A DNA stretch of 40,208 bases from a virus. The DNA lies in IMG/VR virus record IMGVR_UViG_3300046810_000022, positions 1-40,208 of that record, one strand, 5' to 3'. A program made the translations under genes and the position numbers. Below are positions 7,476-14,036 of the stretch, piece by piece. Every line of letters begins with the position of its first letter. Position 1 is the stretch's first letter. The notes under the pieces are model-generated. The model did not search any database. It saw nothing but the letters and a program-made list of their open reading frames with translations, and was not told the origin of the DNA.

Positions 7476-8138
7476 TCAGTCCTCCTTCTTCTGGACCAGG
7501 GAGAGCAGGTGCTCGGCCCCGTGTGCCATGTAGGTGTCGGTCACGTCAGCCCGCAGCCGTACCGCCTTGGCGGAGCGGAGCTGGCGTGTGATCTTGCCGG
7601 TGAGCTCGGCTCCCGCGTCGTCCGGATCGGCCCACGTCCACACGCGGTTGAAGCCAGCGAGCATCCTTCGGTGCCTGCCGAACCACATGTTGGCGCCGGG
7701 GATGGCGACCGCGTGGAGTCCGAGCTTGTTCAGGATGATGGCGTCGAGCTCGCCCTCGGTGACGTGGATCTCTTCGCCTGCACGGTGGACGGCCCCGACA
7801 TGGAACATGCGGGGGATGTCGTCCTTGATGGTGTTGTACTTGCCGTGGAAGTAGTCGCGGTGGTTGTGCTCGCTCAGGCAGCGGAACCGCACGGTGAGCG
7901 GCTGGCCGTCTCGACCGAGGTAGGGGATCGCGAGCATCCCTCGGTACTTCTCGTGTCCGGGTGCCGGGTCAGCGACGATGCCGAGCCGGAAGGCCAGCGC
8001 CTCGTCCCGCCCGATCCCTCGGGCCATCAGGTAGGACGCCGTCTCGGCCGTGAGGTGCGCCTGGTAGGTGGCTACGGCCTCCTCCAGCATCTCCTTCTGG
8101 GACGTCGAGAGCGGTGTGAGCGGTTCGTGCTCGGCCAA
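7476..8138 (-). CDS. Primase toprim subunit (DnaG-like catalytic half)
   Basis: 220 aa. Residues 50-115 resemble the RNA polymerase basic subdomain of DnaG (YRGMLAIPYLGRDGQ), and residues 125-180 are a toprim fold with the glutamate motif EGELDA at 128-133 and the metal-binding DPDDAG at 171-176. It lacks the zinc-binding domain, which is encoded by the gene 15 bases upstream. Together the two would make primers for lagging-strand synthesis. The nearby RecA-fold ATPase is a candidate helicase partner. No helicase domain is fused, unlike T7 gp4. Confidence 0.85.
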   Translation of the reverse strand: MAEHEPLTPLSTSQKEMLEEAVATYQAHLTAETASYLMARGIGRDEALAFRLGIVADPAPGHEKYRGMLAIPYLGRDGQPLTVRFRCLSEHNHRDYFHGKYNTIKDDIPRMFHVGAVHRAGEEIHVTEGELDAIILNKLGLHAVAIPGANMWFGRHRRMLAGFNRVWTWADPDDAGAELTGKITRQLRSAKAVRLRADVTDTYMAHGAEHLLSLVQKKED

Positions 8139-8153
8139 GCTGTTCTCCTCCTT

Positions 8154-8582
8154 CTACTTCCTCTTCCAGGCCGGCACGTAGCCGCCGCCTGGCTTCTGTC
8201 CGGGCTTCTTCGCTGCCCGGTGGCCGCCTCCGTAACGGCTGGTGTAGCTGTCCTGCTTGGCGACCGCGCCCTCTTCGAGGCCGTGCTCCTTGGCGTACGC
8301 CTTGGCCTGCTTGAAGTCGATCGCCTTGTTGAGCTGCATGTCGTGGTACTTCTCGATGAGGGTGAAGCTGTCTCCGCCGTTCGAGCAGGAGTGGCAGTTC
8401 CACAGGCCCTCGTCGAGCCGGTAGCTGAACGACGGTGTGTTGTCGTCGTGCAGTGGACACTTGGCCATGCCCGAGTTCCGCTGGTCGTTGAAGTCCACGT
8501 CGAAGTGGTGCATGACCGAGTCGAGCAGGGGCTTGCTGTCCGAACCGCCGCCCTGGTCGGCGTCGATGCGGTGGAACCTCAT
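8154..8582 (-). CDS. Primase zinc-binding (CHC2) subunit
   Basis: 142 aa. A CHC2-type zinc ribbon with Cys42, His45, Cys63 and Cys66 (KCPLHDDNTPSF then WNCHSCSNGGD) is the DNA-sequence-sensing part of DnaG-type primases. The tail is Gly/Lys rich and ends PAWKRK, probably flexible and DNA-binding. The toprim half is a separate gene just downstream. ATG 8582 lies in an ATGA overlap with the stop of the small gene upstream, and has GGAGGTGA in range. Confidence 0.85.
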   Translation of the reverse strand: MRFHRIDADQGGGSDSKPLLDSVMHHFDVDFNDQRNSGMAKCPLHDDNTPSFSYRLDEGLWNCHSCSNGGDSFTLIEKYHDMQLNKAIDFKQAKAYAKEHGLEEGAVAKQDSYTSRYGGGHRAAKKPGQKPGGGYVPAWKRK

Positions 8583-8731
8583 GGGTGCGTCACCTCCAGG
8601 GCCTCCTCGACGGCGAGGATCAGGGCCAGGTCGGAGTCGGGGTCTTCGATGTAGGCGAAGAACGCTTCCGTCTCGTCGTGCAGCGCATCGAGCTCGGCCT
8701 GCGTCATGTCCCAGCCCATGAACCCGATCAC
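8579..8731 (-). CDS. Very small acidic protein between nuclease and primase genes
   Basis: 50 aa (GTG start 8731, stop overlapping the primase ATG). Begins VIGFMGWDMTQAELDALHDE and continues as one acidic helix rich in Leu and Glu. It overlaps the neighbouring genes by 4 bases at both ends, and fills an otherwise empty gap in a tightly packed operon, which is the main evidence that it is real. An internal ATG at 8719 would give a 46 aa product. Function unknown. Confidence 0.7.
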   Translation of the reverse strand: MIGFMGWDMTQAELDALHDETEAFFAYIEDPDSDLALILAVEEALEVTHP

Positions 8732-9105
8732 TGCGGGTCCAGCCCGAGGTAGTCCTCGACGGTCGTGAGCACGAACGCCTTGCGCCAGTTCTTGCCGCGC
8801 CGCTTGACGACGACGATCGACTCGACGTCCTCCAGGTCCAGGCCGCGGTGCTTGGCGAAGTTCTCGCGCTCGACGATCGCCTCGCCGAGGAAGACGCCCG
8901 GCTCGAACTTGGCGTTCTTCGCCTCGATCACCAGGTACTTGCCGTCGCCCTCGCGGACGACCATGTCGCCCTCGTCCTCGGCGCCGGCCAGGCGAAGGGA
9001 CTCGACGTCGAACCCCTCGCTCCGCAGACCTTCACGCAGGTCGGTCTCCCACTGTGCGCCGACTCGCTTGTTGCGCTTGTTCCTCGCCGCGATGCTGTTG
9101 CTCAA
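8728..9105 (-). CDS. PD-(D/E)XK-type nuclease (Holliday junction resolvase-like)
   Basis: About 125 aa. The core motif is GDMVV (Asp47) followed by YLVIEAKNAKF (Glu61, Lys63), preceded by a basic N-terminus (ARNKRNKRVGAQWE) that fits the substrate-binding helix of phage resolvase-like nucleases. Probably cuts branched or replicating DNA. The start is uncertain: TTG 9105 gives a usable distance from GGGAGG, while GTG 9117 and 9114 lie on top of it. With TTG, an operator-like site sits exactly between the ribosome site and start codon. A leftward promoter lies just upstream (9158-9186). Confidence 0.78.
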   Translation of the reverse strand: MSNSIAARNKRNKRVGAQWETDLREGLRSEGFDVESLRLAGAEDEGDMVVREGDGKYLVIEAKNAKFEPGVFLGEAIVERENFAKHRGLDLEDVESIVVVKRRGKNWRKAFVLTTVEDYLGLDPQ

Positions 9106-9114
9106 CTTGCACAC
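9100..9114 (-). promoter_or_regulatory. Stoperator-like site over the nuclease start
   Basis: Reads GTGTGCAAGTTGAGC on the - strand, overlapping the translation start region of the small nuclease and about 45 bases downstream of the promoter -10 box. Confidence 0.6.
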
Positions 9115-9128
9115 CACCTCCCAGTAAT

Positions 9129-9146
9129 GCCGGGCGGATGCCCGGC
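9129..9146 (-). other. Hairpin in the 5' leader of the nuclease transcript
   Basis: GCCGGGC at 9129-9135 pairs with GCCCGGC at 9140-9146 around a 4-base loop. It lies at the expected 5' end of the transcript made from the promoter at 9158-9186, and may stabilise that RNA or affect ribosome access. Confidence 0.5.
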
Positions 9147-9157
9147 TGATGTTTGCG

Positions 9158-9186
9158 ACAGTATCACACTACGAACCAAGGCTCAA
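9158..9186 (-). promoter_or_regulatory. Early leftward promoter (TTGAGC-N17-TACTGT)
   Basis: On the - strand: TTGAGC (9186-9181), 17 bases, TACTGT (9163-9158), with the extended -10 context GTGTGATACTGTC. The same 12-base GTGTGATACTGT occurs at three + strand promoters near the right end (38009-38020, 38515-38526, 39657-39668), so this is a conserved phage promoter type. Confidence 0.7.
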
Positions 9187-10053
9187 CGCAACCTTGGTCG
9201 GCGACCACTCCTCGCCAGGCTTGGCCTGCGCCGCCTGGACGATGGCCCGCTTCTCCGCCTTCGCGAAGCGCGTGTACTCCGGCTGGCAGATCATCGTCGC
9301 GTAGCGGCCCGCGGTGGGGTCACACGGGCCCATGCGCTGCTTGATGCACGCCACGTTGTAGGCCAGCGAGGTCGGGTCCAGAGCCACGGAGAGCGAGAGC
9401 TCGGGCTTCTCGGACAGGCCGCCCTTGACCTGGTCGCGGGACGGGGGAGCCCAAGGGTTCGTCTTGGCTTCCCAGTTCTTGTCGCTCGCGTGGTGAAGGA
9501 TGATGACCGTTGCGCCCGTGTGGCGGGCGATCTCGGTGCAGCCCTGCATCACGGCCATCTGCTCGGTGTAGTCCGACTCGGCGCCCTCGAAGTCCATGAG
9601 GTTGTCGAAGACCAGGACTTCCGGGTACCGGTCCCACAGCTCGACGTACGCCTCCAGCTCCTCGTCGACCGAGCGCCAGGAGATGGGGGAGCCGAAGGAG
9701 AAGGTGATGTTCGAGTCGGCCAGCGCGTCGATGTACGCCTGCCTGTACTTGCCGCCCTCAGCCATGCCGGCCTCGACCATCTCGGTCGTGTCCCGCGTAG
9801 CCATGGAGGCGAGCCGGGACGAGGCGGTAAAGGCGCTCATGTCAGCGGAGAAGTACAGCGTCGGCAGGTTCATCTGTGCAACCCAGAAGAGGGCGAAGCC
9901 CGACTTCTGCGTACCGGATCGACCGGCCACCATGATGACCTCGCCGTGCCGGGGTCGAACGCCCATGGCGTACAGGTCGTCGAACGCCTCTACGCGCGGG
10001 AGTTCACGGCCGCTTGCAGCATGGAGCGCAAGGGACCTGCCTGGGGTGAGCAC
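9169..10053 (-). CDS. RecA/DnaB-fold ATPase, probable replicative helicase or recombinase
   Basis: 294 aa. A P-loop GRSGTQKS at 44-51 (unusual Gln before Lys), a second strand ending LYFSAD, and Walker B VLVFDNLMDF at about 146-155, followed by VIILHHASDK and a stretch with QVKGG, all in the order seen in DnaB/RepA-type RecA-fold proteins. It lacks the DnaB N-terminal domain, so it is closer in size to phage RepA-like helicases. GTG 10053 is chosen for AGAGGAG 8 bases upstream. Its start lies inside the end of the dCMP deaminase gene (64-base overlap). Confidence 0.8.
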   Translation of the reverse strand: MLTPGRSLALHAASGRELPRVEAFDDLYAMGVRPRHGEVIMVAGRSGTQKSGFALFWVAQMNLPTLYFSADMSAFTASSRLASMATRDTTEMVEAGMAEGGKYRQAYIDALADSNITFSFGSPISWRSVDEELEAYVELWDRYPEVLVFDNLMDFEGAESDYTEQMAVMQGCTEIARHTGATVIILHHASDKNWEAKTNPWAPPSRDQVKGGLSEKPELSLSVALDPTSLAYNVACIKQRMGPCDPTAGRYATMICQPEYTRFAKAEKRAIVQAAQAKPGEEWSPTKVALSLGS

Positions 10054-10445
10054 TGAGTGGACTCCTCTCGGTAGATGGTCTTCTTGATGCCGGACGCCTC
10101 GATCAGCGTCTGACAGGCCGGGCACGGCTTCCGGGTCACGTACAGCGTGGCGCCTGCCAGCTCGTACGGATCGGCGTGCTCGATGGCGTTGCGTTCGGCA
10201 TGCGTCGCGATGCAGTTCGCGTAGTCGCTGTCCGCCGCGATCTCGCCGTAGGACATCAGTCCTCGCGGGCAGTTGCCCGCACTCTCGCAGCCGGGGATAC
10301 CGGCGATGGCTCCGTTGTACCCAACGGCAAGGACACGATGCGTCCGGCTCAGGATCACGGCTCCGACCTTGGAGCGTGTGCAGTCGGCTCTCGTAGCCAC
10401 GACGTCAGCCATGGCCAGGGCCCACTCGTCCCAGCTTGGTCTCAC
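9990..10445 (-). CDS. Deoxycytidylate deaminase (dCMP deaminase)
   Basis: 151 aa. Zinc cytidine/deoxycytidylate deaminase fold with HAERNA (His82, catalytic Glu84) and PCPAC (Cys108, Cys111) as metal ligands. Converts dCMP to dUMP, feeding dTTP synthesis. No thymidylate synthase is visible in the window, so the host enzyme is presumably used. GTG 10445 follows GGAGGG by five bases. The last 21 codons overlap the start of the helicase-like gene. Confidence 0.9.
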   Translation of the reverse strand: MRPSWDEWALAMADVVATRADCTRSKVGAVILSRTHRVLAVGYNGAIAGIPGCESAGNCPRGLMSYGEIAADSDYANCIATHAERNAIEHADPYELAGATLYVTRKPCPACQTLIEASGIKKTIYREESTQCSPQAGPLRSMLQAAVNSRA

Positions 10446-10500
10446 TCGACCCTCCCTCCTGCGGGCTGGCGCCCGCGCATGTGCCTCCCTCCTTCTCGCA

Positions 10501-10515
10501 GCGACACTTACACAG
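10501..10515 (-). promoter_or_regulatory. Stoperator-like site
   Basis: Reads CTGTGTAAGTGTCGC on the - strand in the 75-base gap upstream of the deaminase gene; a C-to-T variant of the GTGCAAGTGTCGC form. Confidence 0.5.
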
Positions 10516-10520
10516 TCAGG

Positions 10521-10958
10521 TCAGTCGAAGTCGGGAGCGTCAGCGACAGCCTCCTCGGCCGCCTTCTCCCGCTTCTCGGCGTACGCGACGACCGCGTTGC
10601 GGACACCCGCGTCGGTCACCGGACGCCACACCCACGCCGGGTGCGCGCCGGGCTTCTTCGGGGGAACCTGCTCCAGGCGCACGATCGTGGCGCCACCGAC
10701 GATGGTCTCCAGGTCACGGGCGAGGATGGTCTGCTCGATCCTCTGGCCCTTGGTCACCTGCGGGGTGCCGGCCTGGAGGGCCGAGCCGTCCTGGAAGACG
10801 GTCACGTCCGCGAGGACGGAGTCCTTCGGGCCGTTCGGGGTGGGGCGCTGACGGTCGAACGAGTGGACCTCGATCAGGATGGCCGGCGCGGTGATGTTGT
10901 CCTTCGGCTTGAACCATCCGCCGCCCTGGACCGGGATGTCGATGAGGTTGAGAGCCAC
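10521..10958 (-). CDS. Possible ssDNA-binding or recombination protein
   Basis: 145 aa. Mostly predicted beta strands (PAILIEVHSFDRQRP, ADVTVFQDG, ATIVRLEQVPPKK) then a helical acidic tail ending ADAPDFD. A strand-rich core with an acidic Asp/Phe tail is reminiscent of single-stranded DNA-binding proteins, but no specific OB-fold motif can be pointed to. Its first residues (MALNLIDIPVQ) closely match those of the exonuclease encoded at 11668-12612 (MALNLLDIPQQ). Position among recombination genes supports a DNA role. The function is inference. Confidence 0.7.
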   Translation of the reverse strand: MALNLIDIPVQGGGWFKPKDNITAPAILIEVHSFDRQRPTPNGPKDSVLADVTVFQDGSALQAGTPQVTKGQRIEQTILARDLETIVGGATIVRLEQVPPKKPGAHPAWVWRPVTDAGVRNAVVAYAEKREKAAEEAVADAPDFD

Positions 10959-11032
10959 TGTGTTGATCTCCTTCGTTCGTTGCCCACGCGGGCAGTTACG
11001 TTGTGATGTGGGTTGCTGGTGCTGCGGTTGGA

Positions 11033-11518
11033 TCAGGCGGCGCTGAGCGCCTTGCCCTTCGCCTTCCAGGCCGCCATGACGGCGGGGTCGGCGAAGAAGG
11101 ACTGGTTCTCAGCCCAGAGCTTCTTCAGCTCCTGGACCGTGGTCTTCTTCTCGATCTCCCCGAGGATGTACGCGTTGGGGTCTTCCTTCGTCGGCTCTGC
11201 GACACTTGCACTACCCGGCCAGGGGGCGGACTGGGTGGCAGACGCAGCCGCCCACGGGTCGTCGGTCGGAGGCTTGGCCGGCTCGGTGGTCTCCTCCACC
11301 ACCGTGGCTCCGAGCGCCGTAGCGATCAGGCCCTTGCCGTGCGCGATCTGGGTCGCGTTCGTCACGACGCTGCTCAGGCTCAGGCCGACCTGCGTGGCCG
11401 GGTCCATCCCGAAGAAGTCGAGGATGTCCGCCCTGATCTCCATGGTCGTCCCGCGGAAGACCGCCCAGGTGGCGTCGTGCCCCTTGTCGTACTTGATCGT
11501 GACGCTCAGTTCACTCAC
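11033..11518 (-). CDS. Unknown early protein, possible recombination accessory
   Basis: 161 aa. N-terminal mixed domain (MSELSVTIKYDKGHDATWAV, residues 1-75), a Pro/Ala-rich linker with DDPWAAAS (80-110), then a helical C-terminal segment (VQELKKLWAENQSFFADPAV). A linker-separated short C-terminal helix pair suggests a protein-binding tail. It sits between the possible ssDNA-binding protein and the exonuclease. It has its own promoter (11555-11583) and contains an operator-like site. Not recognised. Confidence 0.7.
   Translation of the reverse strand: MSELSVTIKYDKGHDATWAVFRGTTMEIRADILDFFGMDPATQVGLSLSSVVTNATQIAHGKGLIATALGATVVEETTEPAKPPTDDPWAAASATQSAPWPGSASVAEPTKEDPNAYILGEIEKKTTVQELKKLWAENQSFFADPAVMAAWKAKGKALSAA
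11199..11211 (-). promoter_or_regulatory. Stoperator-like site within a gene
   Basis: Exact GTGCAAGTGTCGC on the - strand, identical to sites at 27181-27193 and (other strand) 13155-13167, and to the inverted copy at 37838-37850. Confidence 0.55.
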
Positions 11519-11554
11519 TGTGTTCCGTTCCCCTCTCTCTCGCTGTCGTTGTCC

Positions 11555-11586
11555 ACCGTATTCGATCTTCAGTCGGTGTGCAACCT
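11555..11586 (-). promoter_or_regulatory. Early promoter with operator over the -35 box
   Basis: On the - strand: TTGCAC (11583-11578), exactly 17 bases, TACGGT (11560-11555). The -35 lies in GGTTGCACACC, which is the dispersed motif in inverted orientation. It would drive the gene at 11033-11518 and those beyond. Confidence 0.6.
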
Positions 11587-11630
11587 TCGCTTACCTCGTT
11601 GTCTCCGGGGTTTCCCTCGTTGACGTAGTT

Positions 11631-11664
11631 CAACTTACACACTCTCGGAGTTGAAATCAACTCC
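11631..11664 (-). promoter_or_regulatory. Hairpin plus stoperator-like site after the exonuclease gene
   Basis: GGAGTTG (11647-11653) pairs with CAACTCC (11658-11664) just downstream of the exonuclease stop. It is followed on the - strand by GTGTGTAAGTTG (11642-11631), a variant of the dispersed motif. This puts a possible pause hairpin and a repressor site at the end of one unit, ahead of the promoter at 11555-11583. Confidence 0.5.
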
Positions 11665-11667
11665 AGT

Positions 11668-12612
11668 TCATGTGGCCTGCGTCACGAAGGGCTTCATCGC
11701 ACCCTTCGTCGAGCGTGCCTTGCGGATCGTGAGTGCAAGGTTCGCCAGCGCCCACCCGATGTTCAGGTCGACCCAGTACAAGTTACACACTCCGGTGCCC
11801 GCTGGCAAGTGCACGATGATGCCCCAGTCCTGGTTCACGGGAGGCAGCGGCGAGTAAGCGGCAGCCGCCTGCTCAGCCGAGAACTCCTGCTTCTTCCACG
11901 CCTTGAACGCCTTCTCGTCGTCCACGTCCACGGGGAACTGCTTGTGGTCGTACAGCTTGCCGCGCGAGTACACCGCGAGCTGCGACGCCATCTTCAGCTT
12001 GCCGTACTCGATCGTGCCGGTCTTCGTGTCCGTGATGAAGTTGCCTGAGATCGGCTTGCCGTCCGGGCCGGGCCCGTCGTAGTACGACAGCCGGTCGAAC
12101 GTGCCACCCACGGACAGCTCAGGCACCGCGACGAACTGCTCGATCGCGATGACCTTCAGCACGGACGTGGCCATCATGTACGCGGCCATGTCGTCGAGGT
12201 CCGCTCCCGAGATGGTCTTGGGGAGCGGCTCTCCACGGTCCACATACTCCGACAGGTCGTGTAGGTACGTGCCCTTGCGCGACTTGTCGTTCGCGCCGGC
12301 TGCGTCCTTGGCCTGCTCAGTAAGCGAGTTGAGCTTCCGCTTGTCGGAGGAGTCGTCCGGATCCAAGTCCCGCGCTTGCTCCAGCAAGTCGGGCCTGCGC
12401 GAAGAACCGAGCAACACCATCCGCCCTTGCCAGTCGATCAAGTTCGACTTGTCCTCGATGCAGTCGATGAACGTCGTGGTGCGGGTGTGTCCCTTCGGCT
12501 TGCCGCCGCCCTCGGGAACGATCAGCGGCCTGCTCCACCCGTCCCTTGGGACGGAGTGATTCGGATGTACGGGGCGTGCTTGCTGCGGTATGTCCAGAAG
12601 ATTCAGGGCCAC
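11668..12612 (-). CDS. PD-(D/E)XK exonuclease (RecB/Cas4-like)
   Basis: 314 aa. RecB-family nuclease motifs: KGTYLHDLSEY with His118, GTFDRL with Asp173, DTKTG with Asp195 and Lys197, and QLAVYSRG with Gln211/Tyr215. Enzymes of this family resect DNA ends for recombination or digest host DNA. N-terminal residues 1-11 match those of the protein encoded at 10521-10958. GTG 12612 has AGAGGAG 7 bases upstream. The upstream gene's frame runs on 296 bases into this gene. A variant of the dispersed motif lies inside it (11779-11790, GTGTGTAACTTG on the - strand). Confidence 0.85.
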   Translation of the reverse strand: MALNLLDIPQQARPVHPNHSVPRDGWSRPLIVPEGGGKPKGHTRTTTFIDCIEDKSNLIDWQGRMVLLGSSRRPDLLEQARDLDPDDSSDKRKLNSLTEQAKDAAGANDKSRKGTYLHDLSEYVDRGEPLPKTISGADLDDMAAYMMATSVLKVIAIEQFVAVPELSVGGTFDRLSYYDGPGPDGKPISGNFITDTKTGTIEYGKLKMASQLAVYSRGKLYDHKQFPVDVDDEKAFKAWKKQEFSAEQAAAAYSPLPPVNQDWGIIVHLPAGTGVCNLYWVDLNIGWALANLALTIRKARSTKGAMKPFVTQAT

Positions 12613-13138
12613 TCAGTTCTCCTCTGTTCGGGGGTGTGTGGACGGGGCCGGTGATCGGGGTCGGGTCTTCCTTGTGGGCGCCGTTGGGGGTGCCGTCAGG
12701 GGTGAAGACATCCTTCACCGCGTTTCCGTACTCTTCGCGGCTGTGGAGTGCCGGGCTCGGAAGTATGAGGGCGCCTGCAACGCAGGCCGCCAGGGCGAAC
12801 GTGCTGGCCGCGCGCTTGGCGATCGAGCGGGCCGGCCTCTGCTGAATGATGACGGGCTGTACGGCGTACTCAGCGATGGGGGCAAGGTAGATGCGGACGG
12901 TGCCGTCCTCCAGCAGCTCGGGCTCGCACTCGTCCTCGTCCAGTGGCTCCAGGCCCCGGCTCTTCGCCGCATCCAGGACGGTCCTCATGGCGCTGGCTTT
13001 GTGTCCCGGCCTTGCGTCGATGTGGAAGTCGTACTCCTCCTCGTCAACCGTGAGCGTGATCAACCGGTCCGGAGAGCTGAACTCCCCGCGCCATCCCCCA
13101 GGTGTAGTAGAAGTGCCCGCCCCCTTGTGGTTTTCCAC
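12317..13138 (-). CDS. Single-pass membrane protein, first gene of the early operon
   Basis: 273 aa if read to the first stop. Residues 1-105 are a soluble domain (LITLTVDEEEYDFHIDA), 112-128 a hydrophobic membrane segment (ASTFALAACVAGALILP), then a Pro/Thr/Ser-rich tail. GTG 13138 is set by AGGAGGG seven bases upstream. The frame has no stop until 12317, so the last 98 codons overlap the exonuclease gene, and that part has the Arg/Ala/His composition of an out-of-frame shadow. The protein may therefore end functionally near residue 175, or a frame change may have removed the original stop. It lies directly behind the main leftward promoter, so it is probably made first. Function unknown. 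Confidence 0.6.
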   Translation of the reverse strand: MENHKGAGTSTTPGGWRGEFSSPDRLITLTVDEEEYDFHIDARPGHKASAMRTVLDAAKSRGLEPLDEDECEPELLEDGTVRIYLAPIAEYAVQPVIIQQRPARSIAKRAASTFALAACVAGALILPSPALHSREEYGNAVKDVFTPDGTPNGAHKEDPTPITGPVHTPPNRGELSGPESSGHTAASTPRTSESLRPKGRVEQAADRSRGRRQAEGTHPHHDVHRLHRGQVELDRLARADGVARFFAQARLAGASAGLGSGRLLRQAEAQLAY

Positions 13139-13154
13139 TCGTAACCCTCCTTCT

Positions 13155-13167
13155 GTGCAAGTGTCGC
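13155..13167 (+). promoter_or_regulatory. Operator-like site in the leader of the early operon
   Basis: GTGCAAGTGTCGC on the + strand, so inverted relative to leftward transcription, about 12 bases downstream of the -10 of the early promoter and just before the ribosome site of the first gene. A bound repressor here would block initiation or escape. Confidence 0.6.
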
Positions 13168-13178
13168 TGAGGTGACCC

Positions 13179-13207
13179 ATACTGCACGAGCACTGGGTCA
13201 GTGTCAA
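13179..13207 (-). promoter_or_regulatory. Main early leftward promoter
   Basis: On the - strand: perfect TTGACA (13207-13202), 17 bases, CAGTAT (13184-13179). It precedes the early operon and lies between an operator-like site (13155-13167) and a pair of direct repeats (13245-13340). Confidence 0.65.
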
Positions 13208-13244
13208 GTCAAGTTTTGCAAGCTCTTCTAACAAAACCTTCACG

Positions 13245-13340
13245 TCCGGAGGGTAAGACTCCACAAGTGGGCACATGGTTGTACGCACCACGGAGATCCG
13301 GAATGTATGACTCCGCAACCGGCCGGATGGTTGCACGGAA
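13245..13340. repeat. Two imperfect direct repeats, 52 bp apart
   Basis: Copy 1 starts at 13245 and copy 2 at 13297. Both begin TCCGGA and share GTA.GACTCC.CAA..GG, then ATGGTTG.ACG. The 52 bp period is about five helical turns, so bound proteins would face the same side. They lie just upstream of the early promoter and beside the repressor-like gene, which makes them candidate operators or activator sites. Confidence 0.65.
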
Positions 13341-13390
13341 TGAACACAATCTTTGAAGTTTCAATCTACTGCCCCTACCCTGGGTACAGG

Positions 13391-13423
13391 AGAGCCCCCC
13401 GCAGTTCGGATGCGGGGGGCTCT
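13391..13423. terminator. Strong bidirectional terminator
   Basis: A perfect 13 bp stem, AGAGCCCCCCGCA (13391-13403) with TGCGGGGGGCTCT (13411-13423). It ends the transcript of the repressor-like gene and isolates it from the early operon. Confidence 0.85.
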
Positions 13424-13439
13424 GCTTGCGTCTGCCGGC

Positions 13440-13895
13440 CTACCGGTCGGCATTGGGGCGGGGTGTCGTCTTCTGCTTCGGGGCATGGATGAGGTCATCG
13501 TCGCCCTTCTGCCGCGGCACGTAGAAGAAGCCTTCCTCGGTGTCCGGGTCGTAGTGCACGACCGCGTTCTCCTCCTTCAGCATCTCCAGCCAGTTGGCCA
13601 GCCGGGACGTGTCCTGCTCGGTCAGCTCCTTGCCTGCACGGCGCCGAGCCTCTGCCCGGAGCATCGCCAGGGGGTAGGCCCAGCGGTGCTCCTCCTTCAC
13701 GAACCAGGGGATGAGCTCGTCATCCCGTACGATCCGCCGATCGAGACCCCGGCGTCGCCGGAAGTTCCCCCACATCGACGGAACCGTGTCGATGTTGTAC
13801 TTCCGTTTGTACTCCTTGATCATCCAGTCGTAGGTCCGACCTTCCTCGAACCAACGGATGACCTCCTGCTCATCCTGGATCTTCCGCTTACCCAT
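13440..13895 (-). CDS. Small DNA-binding protein, candidate immunity repressor
   Basis: 151 aa. Residues 7-53 look like a helix-turn-helix: a first helix EQEVIRWFEEGRTYDWMIKE, then NIDTVPSMWGNFRRRRGLDR with a very basic recognition helix. The rest is helical and acidic. Size, single HTH near the N-terminus and position between the lysis genes and early operon, isolated by its own terminator, fit a phage repressor such as the L5 gp71 type, which binds scattered asymmetric sites. ATG 13895 has AGGAGG 4 bases upstream. Binding to the dispersed GTGCAAGT motif is inference. The HTH protein at 220-1431 is the other candidate. Confidence 0.6.
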   Translation of the reverse strand: MGKRKIQDEQEVIRWFEEGRTYDWMIKEYKRKYNIDTVPSMWGNFRRRRGLDRRIVRDDELIPWFVKEEHRWAYPLAMLRAEARRRAGKELTEQDTSRLANWLEMLKEENAVVHYDPDTEEGFFYVPRQKGDDDLIHAPKQKTTPRPNADR

Positions 13896-14036
13896 GTGCC
13901 TCCTGACGTCGTTGTCACCATGTTCACTTCGTCGTGATCATGGTCAGTAACACTTCCACAGTAACCCAGCACAGTCAACAATGCACAGGTATCGTGGTGG
14001 TCACACCAACATTCACAGCGGGAGGGATGAGAGAGC
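13896..14036. promoter_or_regulatory. Divergent promoter region
   Basis: Lies between the leftward repressor-like gene and the rightward gene at 14037. On the - strand, TTGACT with AAGTGT 17 bases on (13957-13985) is a possible promoter. On the + strand, TTCCAC with AACAAT 17 bases on (13953-13981) is a weaker one. The two overlap, so use of one could exclude the other. No copy of the dispersed operator motif is present here. Confidence 0.4.

Larger units (their letters stand above)
13139..13439. other. Early control region without a gene
   Basis: This 301-base stretch holds, from left to right, the ribosome site and operator-like motif of the early operon, the TTGACA promoter, a pair of about 43 bp imperfect repeats and the terminator of the repressor-like gene. 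An open frame continues through it from the first early gene, but no ribosome site supports an upstream start. Confidence 0.7.

Noticed and set aside
13139-13336. Longer N-terminus of the first early gene (66 more residues)
   Set aside because: It would run through the TTGACA promoter and operator-like site, while a strong AGGAGGG fits GTG 13138.
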